From: Pseudomonadota bacterium | Lineage (GTDB): Bacteria; Pseudomonadota; Gammaproteobacteria; Burkholderiales; Burkholderiaceae_B | Assembly (NCBI GenBank): GCA_023440825.1 | Contig: JAEXRL010000026.1 | Coordinates: forward strand, 155,324 to 219,323 | Direction of reading: 5' to 3' | DNA length: 64,000 nucleotides | Part shown: positions 40,584-49,434 of the stretch, one piece after another | How the letters are laid out: each line of letters begins with the position of its first letter | Position numbering within the stretch: the stretch's first letter is position 1 | The notes under the pieces: model-generated | The model's database searches: none | Told to the model about the DNA's origin: nothing | Seen by the model: the letters and a program-made list of their open reading frames with translations, nothing else | Translations under genes and position numbers: made by a program

Positions 40584-41705
40584 ATGCTTACGTTTTTGCA
40601 CACGGCCGACTGGCAAATAGGGCGTCAGTATGCCCGTTTCTTACCCGAGGACGCAGCGTTGCTGTTCGAGGCTCGGTTTCAGGCCATCACAAAAATAGCG
40701 CAGCTTGCTGTTGAAAAGCGCGTTGACTTCGTGGTGGTGGCGGGAGACATTTTCGATAGCCAAACCTTAAGCGATAGGCAGGTGTTGCGTTGCTTTGAGG
40801 CGCTTAAGGCCTATCCAGGGCCTTGGTTATTACTGCCGGGTAACCACGATGCAGCCTTAAGTGAAAGTGTCTGGACGCGTGCCCAGCGTTTGCAGGCGGT
40901 GCCTGAACAGGTGCATTTATTGTTGAGTCCCGAACCTTTTTCCTTGACCGAGCTCAATGCCGTGGTGTTGCCTGGGGTGTTGAGGCAGCGTCAAAGCTAT
41001 CAGGACTTAAGTGCGTGGTTTGATGAGGTGCCGGTGCAAGCCGGTGTGTACAGGGTGGGTCTGGCACATGGCAGTGTGCAGGGTGTGTTGGCGGAACACA
41101 TTGATTCGCATAACCCTATTGCCGCAGACCGGGCACAGCGCGCCCAGCTTGATTATTTGGCTTTGGGGGATTGGCATGGCTTACGTCAAATCAACGAACG
41201 TACCTGGTACAGCGGTACGCCCGAGCCAGATCGGTTTAAAGACAATCAGCCCGGTCATGTAGTACTGGTTAGCTTAAGCGAACCAGGTGCTGTGCCCGTA
41301 GTAGAGGCCATTCCTACCGCTAGGTATCACTGGCATAGTATCCGTTACGAATTTACGCACGATGAGCAGGTGCAAGATTTGGCGCAGTCTTTGCAGGCCT
41401 ACGATTTACACAGTGTTTTAGAGCTGAGCCTAAGCGGGCATTTAAGCTTGGCTGCTACGCAAACACTGGATGATATGTTGCTTAAAGCACAAGCGCGGGT
41501 GCGTAGTCTAGAGATTCGGCGCGAGGACTTGCATCTTAGCGCCAGTGAAGACGATATTTGCGAGTTGAACGCGGACGGTTATGTGCACGAAGCCTTATTG
41601 GCTTTGCAAGCAAAGCAGGCGCAAGAAGGACCACAGTCTTTAGTGGCGGGCGATGCCTTGCTATTGATGGCACAGATACTCAAGCAGCTTAGGCAGGACA
41701 AGTAA
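40584..41705 (+). CDS. SbcD-like metallophosphoesterase, DNA repair exonuclease subunit
   Basis: The 373-residue protein has the Mre11/SbcD nuclease motifs: HTADWQIG (with Gln where most have His), VVVAGDIFD, LLPGNHD, VGLAHGS and LALGDWHG. The C-terminal capping region is less conserved. It precedes the large ATPase gene and overlaps it by one base (TAATG), the classic nuclease-ATPase pairing. The pair would process blocked DNA ends or hairpins. Gene names sbcD or yhaO are used for relatives; I leave the symbol open because it is not the closest form of E. coli SbcD. Confidence 0.85.
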   Translation: MLTFLHTADWQIGRQYARFLPEDAALLFEARFQAITKIAQLAVEKRVDFVVVAGDIFDSQTLSDRQVLRCFEALKAYPGPWLLLPGNHDAALSESVWTRAQRLQAVPEQVHLLLSPEPFSLTELNAVVLPGVLRQRQSYQDLSAWFDEVPVQAGVYRVGLAHGSVQGVLAEHIDSHNPIAADRAQRAQLDYLALGDWHGLRQINERTWYSGTPEPDRFKDNQPGHVVLVSLSEPGAVPVVEAIPTARYHWHSIRYEFTHDEQVQDLAQSLQAYDLHSVLELSLSGHLSLAATQTLDDMLLKAQARVRSLEIRREDLHLSASEDDICELNADGYVHEALLALQAKQAQEGPQSLVAGDALLLMAQILKQLRQDK

Positions 41706-44350
41706 TGCAAATACTCGAACTCACCGTACAGCAGTTTCGTCGCTTTGAGCAGCCAGTGAGCTTAAAGGGATTAACGCCCGGCATGAATATTATTGCCGGA
41801 CCTAATGAGGCCGGTAAAAGCACACTGGCGCAAGCTATACGTGCAGCGTTTTTTGAGCGACATAGCACGGGGTCTGGCCCCTTAAAGGGGCTATTGCCGT
41901 GGGGCGATAGTGCCGCGGCACCTGAGATAGAAATTCAGTTCCAAATTGCTAATCAGCCCTACAAATTGCATAAACGGTTTTTTAAGGCCCGTCGATGCTT
42001 CCTGGATTTTGCTGATCGGCGTTTAGAAGGGGATGAGGCAGAACAGCATTTGGCTCAACTGCTGGGGTACGACTATGCGAATCGAGGGGCTAGCGATCAG
42101 CGTAACTGGGGCGTGCCCGGTTTACTCTGGATTGAGCAAGGGCAAGGGCAGGCCTTGCGCGATGCCGTGCTGGCCGCAGGCGGAAGCTTGCAGCAAGCGC
42201 TAGGGCAGCAGGTGGCCGAGCTGGGCAGCAGCGATGGTGAGGAATTAATCGAGCTGGTTCGCCAAGAATTACTGACCTTACGCACCGAGGTTCAGGCTAG
42301 TCCCAAAGGTGAGTGGTTAGCGGGTTTGCGTCAGCAAACAGAGCTGGAGCAAAGCCTGGCTGCAGGGCGGGAGCAGTTACAGCACTATCAGCAAGGCGTA
42401 GATGACTTAAGCCGCTTGCAGCAAACCGTGCACCGCTTAGAAAAAGAACAGCCCTGGGTACAACTACATGCACAGCAACAGCAGGCCGAGGCAAAGCTTA
42501 AGCAGGCACAGGCGCTGCTTACCCAGCAAGAGGGCTTACAGCAACAGTTAGATGTTTTGGTGCTGAATGCGGATCGCTTGCGCGACTGGCTGCACGTGCA
42601 GCAAGACAAGCAGCAGGCATTGAGCGATAAATACACGCAGTTAGGCGTATTGCGCGATAGCTTGCCGGAATTAAGAAAACAACGTGATCACAGCCAGCAA
42701 CGTCATCAGGAAGCAGTAAAGCAGCGAGATCAGTATGAGGCCTATCGCGAACAGGCGCGTCAGTGGCAATTGTGGCAAGCACAGATGGCTAGCCATCAGG
42801 CAGCTCAGCAAGACCTTGAGCGCTTACGCAGCGATTTGAACGAGGCGGAGCAACTAGAGCAGCAGATCGCCCAGCTCAGTACTGCCAGTCGCCAGGAGCC
42901 CATAAACGCTGAAACCATCAGTCGTGTGAAAGCGTACTTATCGGCCTTGCAGCGGGGGCAAGCCCAACTCGAGGCTCAGGCTCCGGAGTTGCAGTTTGAG
43001 CTTAACGAGCAGGCGAATGTGCATCTGGGGCAGGAGCGCCTGCAAGGGCAGGGCAGTCGTTTGCTCAGCCACGAGGTGGTGCTTGATCTGGGCGAGGCCG
43101 GTAGCCTTCGTATTGTGCCGGCTGCCAATCAAAGTTTGGGGCAATTACACACCACCATACGTACTCAACAGCAAGAGCTGGACGCCTTATTGCTCAGCCT
43201 GAAAGCCGATGGCCTAGATGCTTTGGAGCAGCGATGGGAACAGCAGCAAGAGCGTAAGCGCGATTTGCAGCACTATCAGGCCATGTTGCAACGTCATGCT
43301 CCGCATGGCTTGCTCGCTTTGCGTCAACACGTGGAAGCCTTGAGTGCGCAACAAGGCTTGGCTCCTGAAAAACCTGTTATTGCGCCGGTTCAAGACGTAG
43401 ATTTCGAGCAGCCGGATATGCTGGAGCAGGAATATCAGTCGCGTAAGCGCAGTGCGCATGCGCTGGAGCAAGAGTGGCGTCCCTTGCGGGATCAGGTTCA
43501 AGAGCAAGAACAAATTTTGCGTACGTTGGAATCGGATTATGCAGCTCTTAAAGAGCAATTAGATAAGCACGACTATCAGCAAGAATTACGCGAGAAACAA
43601 GCGCAGTGTAAAGCCCTGGACGAGCAGGAGCGTAGCGTGAAGGCTCAGATCGCGGCCTGTGCTGAGCAATATCGGGCAGCCGGTGCAGACCTGCTTGAGC
43701 AGGACATCGCGCGTTATGCACGCAGTGCCCTTGAGCAGCGCAAAGACTATGAGCACTCCCGAGAGCAGTTGCTGGTTCTGCAAACACGCTTGGAAACGCA
43801 GGGTATACAAGGTCTAGAAGAAAAAATTGCCGAGCAACAAGGCCGTTTAGAACAGGTGCAAAAGAGGGTGGCACACTTCGAGCGCCGAGCGGCCGCGTTG
43901 CAGTTGTTACTCGATACTTTGCAGGCTAAACGTAAAGAGCTAAGCGATACCCTATTGCAGCCCTTACAGGCGCGTATGGCTTATTACTTGCGCTTTTTGC
44001 CTAGAGCCAGCGCGGTAATACTGGATGAGCAGTTCGCGCCTACAGGTTTGCGTCGAGAAGCACAGCCTGGCCTGGCCGATGTGGTTGAGGACTTAAGTTT
44101 TGGAACCCGCGAACAGTTAGGCCTGATCGCCAGATTGGCCTATGCGGATTTACTGCAAGAGGCCGGGCATCCTACCTTTCTGATGCTGGACGATGTATTG
44201 CTGCACAGCGATGAGCAGCGTCTTGATGATATGAAACGCATGCTGACGGATGCGGCGCAACGCCATCAGATCGTTTTATTTACCTGTCAGGAAGAAAAGT
44301 GGCGAGATATGGGTGTACGCATACAACGCTTGCCACAGGCCTTACAATAG
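41705..44350 (+). CDS. SbcC/YhaN-like coiled-coil ATPase
   Basis: The 881-residue protein begins with a Rad50-type ATPase half (MQILELTVQQFRRFEQP, Walker A GPNEAGKST). A Gln/Glu-rich coiled coil occupies about residues 190-800. The C-terminal half has the signature-like LSFGTREQLGLIARLAYADL and Walker B FLMLDDVLLHSD. A zinc-hook CxxC is not visible in the coiled coil, which fits the YhaN rather than the canonical SbcC/Rad50 form. It works with the nuclease encoded directly upstream. Confidence 0.85.
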   Translation: MQILELTVQQFRRFEQPVSLKGLTPGMNIIAGPNEAGKSTLAQAIRAAFFERHSTGSGPLKGLLPWGDSAAAPEIEIQFQIANQPYKLHKRFFKARRCFLDFADRRLEGDEAEQHLAQLLGYDYANRGASDQRNWGVPGLLWIEQGQGQALRDAVLAAGGSLQQALGQQVAELGSSDGEELIELVRQELLTLRTEVQASPKGEWLAGLRQQTELEQSLAAGREQLQHYQQGVDDLSRLQQTVHRLEKEQPWVQLHAQQQQAEAKLKQAQALLTQQEGLQQQLDVLVLNADRLRDWLHVQQDKQQALSDKYTQLGVLRDSLPELRKQRDHSQQRHQEAVKQRDQYEAYREQARQWQLWQAQMASHQAAQQDLERLRSDLNEAEQLEQQIAQLSTASRQEPINAETISRVKAYLSALQRGQAQLEAQAPELQFELNEQANVHLGQERLQGQGSRLLSHEVVLDLGEAGSLRIVPAANQSLGQLHTTIRTQQQELDALLLSLKADGLDALEQRWEQQQERKRDLQHYQAMLQRHAPHGLLALRQHVEALSAQQGLAPEKPVIAPVQDVDFEQPDMLEQEYQSRKRSAHALEQEWRPLRDQVQEQEQILRTLESDYAALKEQLDKHDYQQELREKQAQCKALDEQERSVKAQIAACAEQYRAAGADLLEQDIARYARSALEQRKDYEHSREQLLVLQTRLETQGIQGLEEKIAEQQGRLEQVQKRVAHFERRAAALQLLLDTLQAKRKELSDTLLQPLQARMAYYLRFLPRASAVILDEQFAPTGLRREAQPGLADVVEDLSFGTREQLGLIARLAYADLLQEAGHPTFLMLDDVLLHSDEQRLDDMKRMLTDAAQRHQIVLFTCQEEKWRDMGVRIQRLPQALQ

Positions 44351-44382
44351 TACTTTTACTTAGTTATATGCGGAGTGCTGTT

Positions 44383-45126
44383 TTGTCAGAACCTCAAGCC
44401 CAGATTACTCGTCATGCCGATCGTCGCGTGGACCAGTTGCGTCCAGTACACATAGAAACGGCCTTTACCCGTCACGCGGAAGGCTCGGTATTGATACGCA
44501 TGGGAGACACCCACGTGCTGTGTAATGCCAGTGTGCTTGAGCGCGTGCCGCCATTTTTAAAGGGTAAGGAGCAAGGCTGGGTAACGGCTGAATACGGCAT
44601 GTTGCCACGCTCTACGCACACTCGCTCGGATCGCGAAGCTGCCCGTGGCAAGCAAAGTGGACGTACTCAAGAAATTCAGCGCCTGATTGGCCGTAGTTTG
44701 CGTGCGGTGTTTGATTTAAAGGCCTTGGGCGAGCGCACCCTACACATTGACTGCGATGTATTGCAAGCCGACGGAGGCACCCGTTGTGCCAGTATTACAG
44801 GCGCTTGGATTGCGGCGGCACTGGCAGTTAAACACTTACAGCAACAAGGCGTCTTGCAGACTCAACCCATAGTTCAGCAATTAGCGGCGGTATCGGTAGG
44901 TTTGGTGCAAGGCGTGCCTGTGCTAGACCTAGACTACGAAGAGGATGCGGGCTGTGGTGCAGACATGAACATTGTCATGACAGGTGCGGGTCAGTTCGTA
45001 GAGGTGCAAGGAACAGCAGAAGGGCAGACCTTCGATCGTCTAACCTTTAATCAATTGCTGGATCTGGCCGACCAGGGTATACGTGAGCTAATGACCAAGC
45101 AGCAGCAAGCTGTCGATAACGCCTAA
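44383..45126 (+). CDS. rph: Ribonuclease PH
   Basis: The start is placed at TTG 44383, seven bases after GGAG; the ATG at 44368 has no ribosome site. The product of about 247 residues matches RNase PH, with the phosphate-binding and active-site regions RSTHTRSDREAARGKQSGRT, ERTLHIDCDVLQADGGTR, LDLDYEEDAGCGADMN and FVEVQGTAEG. It trims tRNA 3' ends phosphorolytically. It is followed closely by rdgB and hemW, the standard order in Burkholderiales. Confidence 0.95.
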   Translation: MSEPQAQITRHADRRVDQLRPVHIETAFTRHAEGSVLIRMGDTHVLCNASVLERVPPFLKGKEQGWVTAEYGMLPRSTHTRSDREAARGKQSGRTQEIQRLIGRSLRAVFDLKALGERTLHIDCDVLQADGGTRCASITGAWIAAALAVKHLQQQGVLQTQPIVQQLAAVSVGLVQGVPVLDLDYEEDAGCGADMNIVMTGAGQFVEVQGTAEGQTFDRLTFNQLLDLADQGIRELMTKQQQAVDNA

Positions 45127-45143
45127 TTCAAGTGTGATCCAGA

Positions 45144-45755
45144 ATGAGTGTACAACGTGTAGTACTAGCCTCGAATAACGCAGGCAAGTTAAAAGAATTT
45201 AATGCGATTTTGTCTGCCGCGGGGATACAAATGGTTCCTCAGGCCGAGCTGGGCATCGAGGAAACAGACGAGCCTTTTCATACCTTTGTGGAAAATGCCT
45301 TGAAAAAGGCGCGTCACGCCAGCCTTGAAAGCGGTTTGCCGGCCTTGGCAGATGACTCAGGGCTATGTGTGGATGCACTGGATGGCGCCCCTGGCGTGTA
45401 TTCTGCCCGTTACGCACAAATGCAAGAGGGCGGGGATAAGTCGGATGCGGCGAATAATCGCCTGCTTGTTCAGCGTTTGCAAGGTCAGGCCAAGCGTGAT
45501 GCCAGCTATATTGCTGTGTTGGTGTATGTGCGCAGCGCTACCGATCCGCGCCCCATAGTGATCGAAGGCAATTGGCGTGGGCAAATCGTTGATCAGCCAG
45601 TTGGCGAGCATGGCTTTGGCTACGACCCCCATTTCTATCTACCCGAACAGCAACAAACCGCTGCGCAAATGAGTCCAGCGCTTAAAAATAGTATTAGTCA
45701 TCGGGGTTTGGCCTTGCAGGCCTTGCTGGCCCGTTTACAGGCGGAGCAAAGCTAA
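45144..45755 (+). CDS. rdgB: dITP/XTP pyrophosphatase (RdgB/HAM1)
   Basis: The 203-residue protein has the family signature: VLASNNAGKLKEFNAIL at the start, FVENALKKARHAS, LALADDSGLCVDALDG-type core with GAPGVYSARYA, and EHGFGYDPHFYLP and NSISHRG near the end. It hydrolyses non-canonical purine nucleoside triphosphates to keep them out of DNA. It begins 17 bases after rph and lies four bases before hemW, so the three are co-transcribed. Confidence 0.96.
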   Translation: MSVQRVVLASNNAGKLKEFNAILSAAGIQMVPQAELGIEETDEPFHTFVENALKKARHASLESGLPALADDSGLCVDALDGAPGVYSARYAQMQEGGDKSDAANNRLLVQRLQGQAKRDASYIAVLVYVRSATDPRPIVIEGNWRGQIVDQPVGEHGFGYDPHFYLPEQQQTAAQMSPALKNSISHRGLALQALLARLQAEQS

Positions 45756-45759
45756 GTTC

Positions 45760-46968
45760 ATGCAGGATATTCCACGCGTACGCATTAGTCCGGGCTCCAG
45801 CTCTGCGAGTTTGCTTAGTAGCTTACCCCCCTTGTCCTTATACGTGCATGTGCCGTGGTGCATACGAAAATGCCCGTATTGCGACTTTAATTCGCATAAA
45901 GCCCCGGCACAGATTCCGGAACAGGCCTACCTAGAGGCGCTGCGAGCCGATCTGGAGCAAAACCTACCTCTCATTTGGGGTCGGCAGGTCGTGTCGGTGT
46001 TTATCGGTGGGGGAACCCCCAGCCTGTTGTCAGCGGCGGCTGTGGATCAGATGATGACTCTGCTGCGCTCTTACCTGAATTTGCTGCCCGATGCGGAAAT
46101 TACGCTTGAGGCAAATCCTGGTGCGGTGGAGGCGCAGCGTTTTCAGGCTTATGCGGCCAGTGGTATTAACCGCTTATCCTTGGGTGTGCAAAGCTTTCAT
46201 GACGATGCCTTAAAGGCTTTGGGCAGGGTACACAGTGCAGAGCAGGCGCGTCAGGCCATAGAAATCGCCCAGTCCTGTTTTGAACGCATTAATCTTGACC
46301 TGATGTATGCCTTGCCGGGTCAGACCCTAGAGCAGGCGGAAGCTGATATTCGTACCGCTCTGTCGTTTGGTACCGAGCATTTATCCCTGTATCACCTCAC
46401 TTTAGAACCGAACACGGTATTTGCCAAATACCCGCCCGCTTTACCCGATGATGACCTGAGCGCAGCGATGCAAGACCAATTGATCGCCTTAAGTCAGGCA
46501 GCCGGTTTGCAGCAATATGAAATTTCGGCCTACGCCAAACCCGGCGCGCACAGTCGTCACAATGTCAATTACTGGGAATTTGGCGATTACCTAGGTATAG
46601 GCCCTGGCGCTCATGGAAAACTGTCGTTTCATGACCGTATCGTGCGTACAGCCACCGTGCGCAGTCCGCAAAGCTGGATGGAACAGGCCATATTGCGTGA
46701 TGGCAGTCACTATGCGCACCATGCCAGCGTGGCGACCAATGAATTGGCGTTTGAGTTCATGCTTAATGTGCTCAGGCTAAAAGAGGGCGTGCCGGCTACG
46801 TATTTTCAGGAACGTACCGGACAGTCTTTGTCCAGTGTGTTACCCATCATACGGCAGCTAATTGAGCAGCAGTTGCTGGCGGCCGATCCGGTCAGGATTA
46901 AAACCACGGATCTGGGTTGGCGTTTTTTAAATGATGTGCAAACTGCGTTCCTAACAGCCACAGACTAA
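45760..46968 (+). CDS. hemW: HemW, radical SAM haem chaperone
   Basis: The 402-residue protein has the radical SAM cluster CIRKCPYCDF (CxxxCxxC). It lacks the fourth Cys typical of coproporphyrinogen dehydrogenase HemN, as expected for HemW. Other motifs are VFIGGGTPSLL, EITLEANPG, INRLSLGVQSF, NLDLMYALPGQT, YEISAYAKPG and LGIGPGAHGK. HemW binds haem and delivers it to target proteins; older annotations call it oxygen-independent coproporphyrinogen III oxidase. Third gene of the rph-rdgB-hemW set. Confidence 0.95.
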   Translation: MQDIPRVRISPGSSSASLLSSLPPLSLYVHVPWCIRKCPYCDFNSHKAPAQIPEQAYLEALRADLEQNLPLIWGRQVVSVFIGGGTPSLLSAAAVDQMMTLLRSYLNLLPDAEITLEANPGAVEAQRFQAYAASGINRLSLGVQSFHDDALKALGRVHSAEQARQAIEIAQSCFERINLDLMYALPGQTLEQAEADIRTALSFGTEHLSLYHLTLEPNTVFAKYPPALPDDDLSAAMQDQLIALSQAAGLQQYEISAYAKPGAHSRHNVNYWEFGDYLGIGPGAHGKLSFHDRIVRTATVRSPQSWMEQAILRDGSHYAHHASVATNELAFEFMLNVLRLKEGVPATYFQERTGQSLSSVLPIIRQLIEQQLLAADPVRIKTTDLGWRFLNDVQTAFLTATD

Positions 46969-47135
46969 GGCTTTATGACGCTTACACGACAATTTTTTAC
47001 GCTTTGTCGGGACACAATGCACTACAATTTGTCTTGTGTCACTCGACTATGTTTTCTTTATAAACGATGTGAACCACTTTATAGGCAGCACTGCCTGCTT
47101 ATTTGTTTTTATTTATTCTCTCTGCCGGAGTCATC

Positions 47136-48548
47136 ATGTCTAGCCCCGAAGACGTCCTAACGCTATTAAGCGAACGTGAAATTGCTTTTGTGGATTTCCG
47201 TTTTACTGACACCCTGGGCCGCGAGCACCATCTTACTGTGCCTGCCCAAACTGTTGACGAGGATCGTCTTGAATCTGGTTTACCGTTCGATGGTTCTTCC
47301 TTGCCCGGCTGGAAGGGTATAGAAGCCTCGGATATGCTGCTCATTCCTGATACAAGCAGCATGCGCATGGACCCTTTTCGTGAAGAGTCCACGCTTATTC
47401 TGACTTGTGACGTGGTCGATCCTGCCGATTTAAAAGGCTACGATCGCGACCCACGATCGATCGCTAGGCGTGCTGAAGCGTATTTGCGTGCCACCGGTCT
47501 TGGCGATACCGCGTACTTTGGCCCCGAACCCGAATTTTTTGTTTTTGATGGCATTAGCTGGAACGACGATATGTCGGGCAGCTTTGTGAAAATACAGGCA
47601 GAATCCGCACCGTGGTCACGAGGCGCGGAATTAAATGGTCGTAATCTGGGTTACAGACCCAGTGTAAAAGGCGGCTATGTGCCCGTTCCCCCTGTGGATG
47701 CGTATGCAGATTTGCGTGCAGAAATGTGTTTGTTGCTGGAACAGCAGGGCGTACCCGTAGAAATCCATCATCACGAAGTTGCAGGCGCTGGGCAGCAAGA
47801 AATTGGTACACGTTTTTCCACCTTGGTGCAGCGTGCTGACTGGAACCAGATTCTTAAATACACGGTACATAATGTCGCCCATGTGTATGGGAAAACGGCT
47901 ACATTTATGCCGAAACCCGTAGTTGGCGATAATGGCTCGGGCATGCATGTACACCAATCCATCTGGAAAGACGGCCAAAACCTGTTTGCCGGAAATGAAT
48001 ATGCCGGTTTGTCAGAAATGGCTCTGTTTTTCATAGGCGGCATTATTAAACATGCGCGCGCACTGAATGCCATCACGAATCCGTCGACGAACTCCTACAA
48101 GCGTTTGGTGCCGCACTACGAGGCACCGGTCAAGCTGGCATACTCGGCGCGTAACCGCTCAGCATCCATTCGTATTCCCTACGTCAGCAACCCTAAGGCA
48201 CGCCGTGTTGAGTCGCGTTTTCCTGACCCAATGGCCAACCCTTACCTAGCATTTTCGGCTTTGCTGATGGCCGGTTTAGATGGTGTGCAAAATCGCATTC
48301 ATCCAGGTGATCCTGCTGATAAAAATCTGTACGATCTGCCCCCCGAAGAGGACGCAAAAATCCCTACCGTTTGCGTATCGTTGGAGCAGGCTATCGACGC
48401 GCTGGATCAGGACCGCGAGTTCCTGACACGTGGTGGTGTATTTAGCAACGATATGTTGGACGCCTATATTGAACTTAAGCGCCAAGAAATCACTCGTTTG
48501 CGCATGACGCCGCATCCGGTTGAATTCGATATGTACTATAGCTTGTAA
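47136..48548 (+). CDS. glnA: Glutamine synthetase type I (adenylylatable)
   Basis: From ATG 47136 (MSSPEDVLTLLSEREIAFVD), with CCGGAG six bases before it, the protein has 470 residues, the normal GSI-beta length. The ATP/glutamate-binding signatures LPFDGSSLPGW, FGPEPEFFVFD, GSGMHVHQS and NPSTNSYKRLVPHYEAPV are present. The adenylylation site is NLYDLPPEE with its Tyr, so activity should be controlled by GlnE. It makes glutamine from glutamate and ammonia in a dodecamer. A strong terminator follows. Confidence 0.97.
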   Translation: MSSPEDVLTLLSEREIAFVDFRFTDTLGREHHLTVPAQTVDEDRLESGLPFDGSSLPGWKGIEASDMLLIPDTSSMRMDPFREESTLILTCDVVDPADLKGYDRDPRSIARRAEAYLRATGLGDTAYFGPEPEFFVFDGISWNDDMSGSFVKIQAESAPWSRGAELNGRNLGYRPSVKGGYVPVPPVDAYADLRAEMCLLLEQQGVPVEIHHHEVAGAGQQEIGTRFSTLVQRADWNQILKYTVHNVAHVYGKTATFMPKPVVGDNGSGMHVHQSIWKDGQNLFAGNEYAGLSEMALFFIGGIIKHARALNAITNPSTNSYKRLVPHYEAPVKLAYSARNRSASIRIPYVSNPKARRVESRFPDPMANPYLAFSALLMAGLDGVQNRIHPGDPADKNLYDLPPEEDAKIPTVCVSLEQAIDALDQDREFLTRGGVFSNDMLDAYIELKRQEITRLRMTPHPVEFDMYYSL

Positions 48549-48566
48549 GCCGTAAAGCTTAAGTAG

Positions 48567-48606
48567 AAAAAATGCCGGTAGCTAATAGCTACCCGGCATT
48601 TTTTTG
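48567..48606. terminator. Bidirectional terminator between glnA and fbpC
   Basis: A-rich left side and AATGCCGG / CCGGCATT arms around a TAGC/GCTA inner stem are followed by seven T on the plus strand and six T on the minus strand. It serves both convergent genes. Confidence 0.85.
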
Positions 48607-48633
48607 TGACTAACAGAAAACACCCTTAAGCGC

Positions 48634-49434
48634 TTAGGCTACCGCCTCATAGGGTTGACCACCGCGCAAATAGGCCTGGGCGCGTTGCGCCATAATGGCT
48701 TCTCGGCGTATGAAGTCGGCGACGAAGTCGTTAACGGGTTGATGATGCAAGCCATACGGCGTATCCCATTGAAGAATTTTCCCTGCTTGCATCACGCCGA
48801 TGCGATCGGCGATCGCGAATGCTTCGGCTTGGTTGTGTGTGACCAGTATGGCAGTCGTGCAGGTGGCTTTCAGTATGTCACGCACTTCGAAGGCCAGTCT
48901 TTCGCGTGAGTCCACATCCAGATTGGAAAAGGGCTCGTCTAGCAACAGCAAAGCAGGGCGTGGAGCCAATGCCCTGACCAAGGCTACGCGTTGTTGCTGA
49001 CCACCCGATAGTTCATGAGGATAGCGTTTGGACAGATTCAGCAGGTCAACTAGCTTAAGCATCTCCTCGGTGCGGGCATCGCGTTCGTCCTTGTGCCAAC
49101 GCCGCAGGCCAAAAGCTATGTTTTTAGCCACGGTTAAGTGTGGAAATAAGGCGTAGTCCTGAAACATCATGCCTACCTGACGGTGTTCGGGAGCCACTTG
49201 TTGTGAGGGCCGGGACAAGACCTGATCCCCCAAGCTAATCTGGCCTGAACGCAAGGGCTCAAAACCGGCGATGGAACGCAGTACCGTCGTTTTTCCACAG
49301 CCCGAAGCGCCAAGCAGACAGCCTATTTCGCCTTTATCCAGAGCGAGTGTCAGGTTTTCTACCACGGGCTTAAGCCCGGCCGAAGTCTCATAAGCCAGCG
49401 TGATGTCTTGTAGGCTTAAAAAGGCGGTATTCAT
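48634..49434 (-). CDS. fbpC: Ferric iron ABC transporter ATPase
   Basis: The 266-residue protein has Walker A GASGCGKTT, Q-loop MMFQDYALFPH, signature LSGGQQQR, Walker B LLLDEPFSNLD and the H-loop VTHNQAEA. It is shorter than the usual 340-350 residue FbpC, lacking most of the C-terminal regulatory extension. Its ATG overlaps the fbpB stop (ATGA). It powers uptake of Fe3+ delivered by FbpA. Confidence 0.9.
   Translation of the reverse strand: MNTAFLSLQDITLAYETSAGLKPVVENLTLALDKGEIGCLLGASGCGKTTVLRSIAGFEPLRSGQISLGDQVLSRPSQQVAPEHRQVGMMFQDYALFPHLTVAKNIAFGLRRWHKDERDARTEEMLKLVDLLNLSKRYPHELSGGQQQRVALVRALAPRPALLLLDEPFSNLDVDSRERLAFEVRDILKATCTTAILVTHNQAEAFAIADRIGVMQAGKILQWDTPYGLHHQPVNDFVADFIRREAIMAQRAQAYLRGGQPYEAVA

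Noticed and set aside
47060..47135. A sigma-54 (NtrC-type) promoter before glnA
   Set aside because: A GGCA...TGC pattern is present, but the spacing between the GG and GC elements is 11 rather than 10 bases, so I do not claim it.
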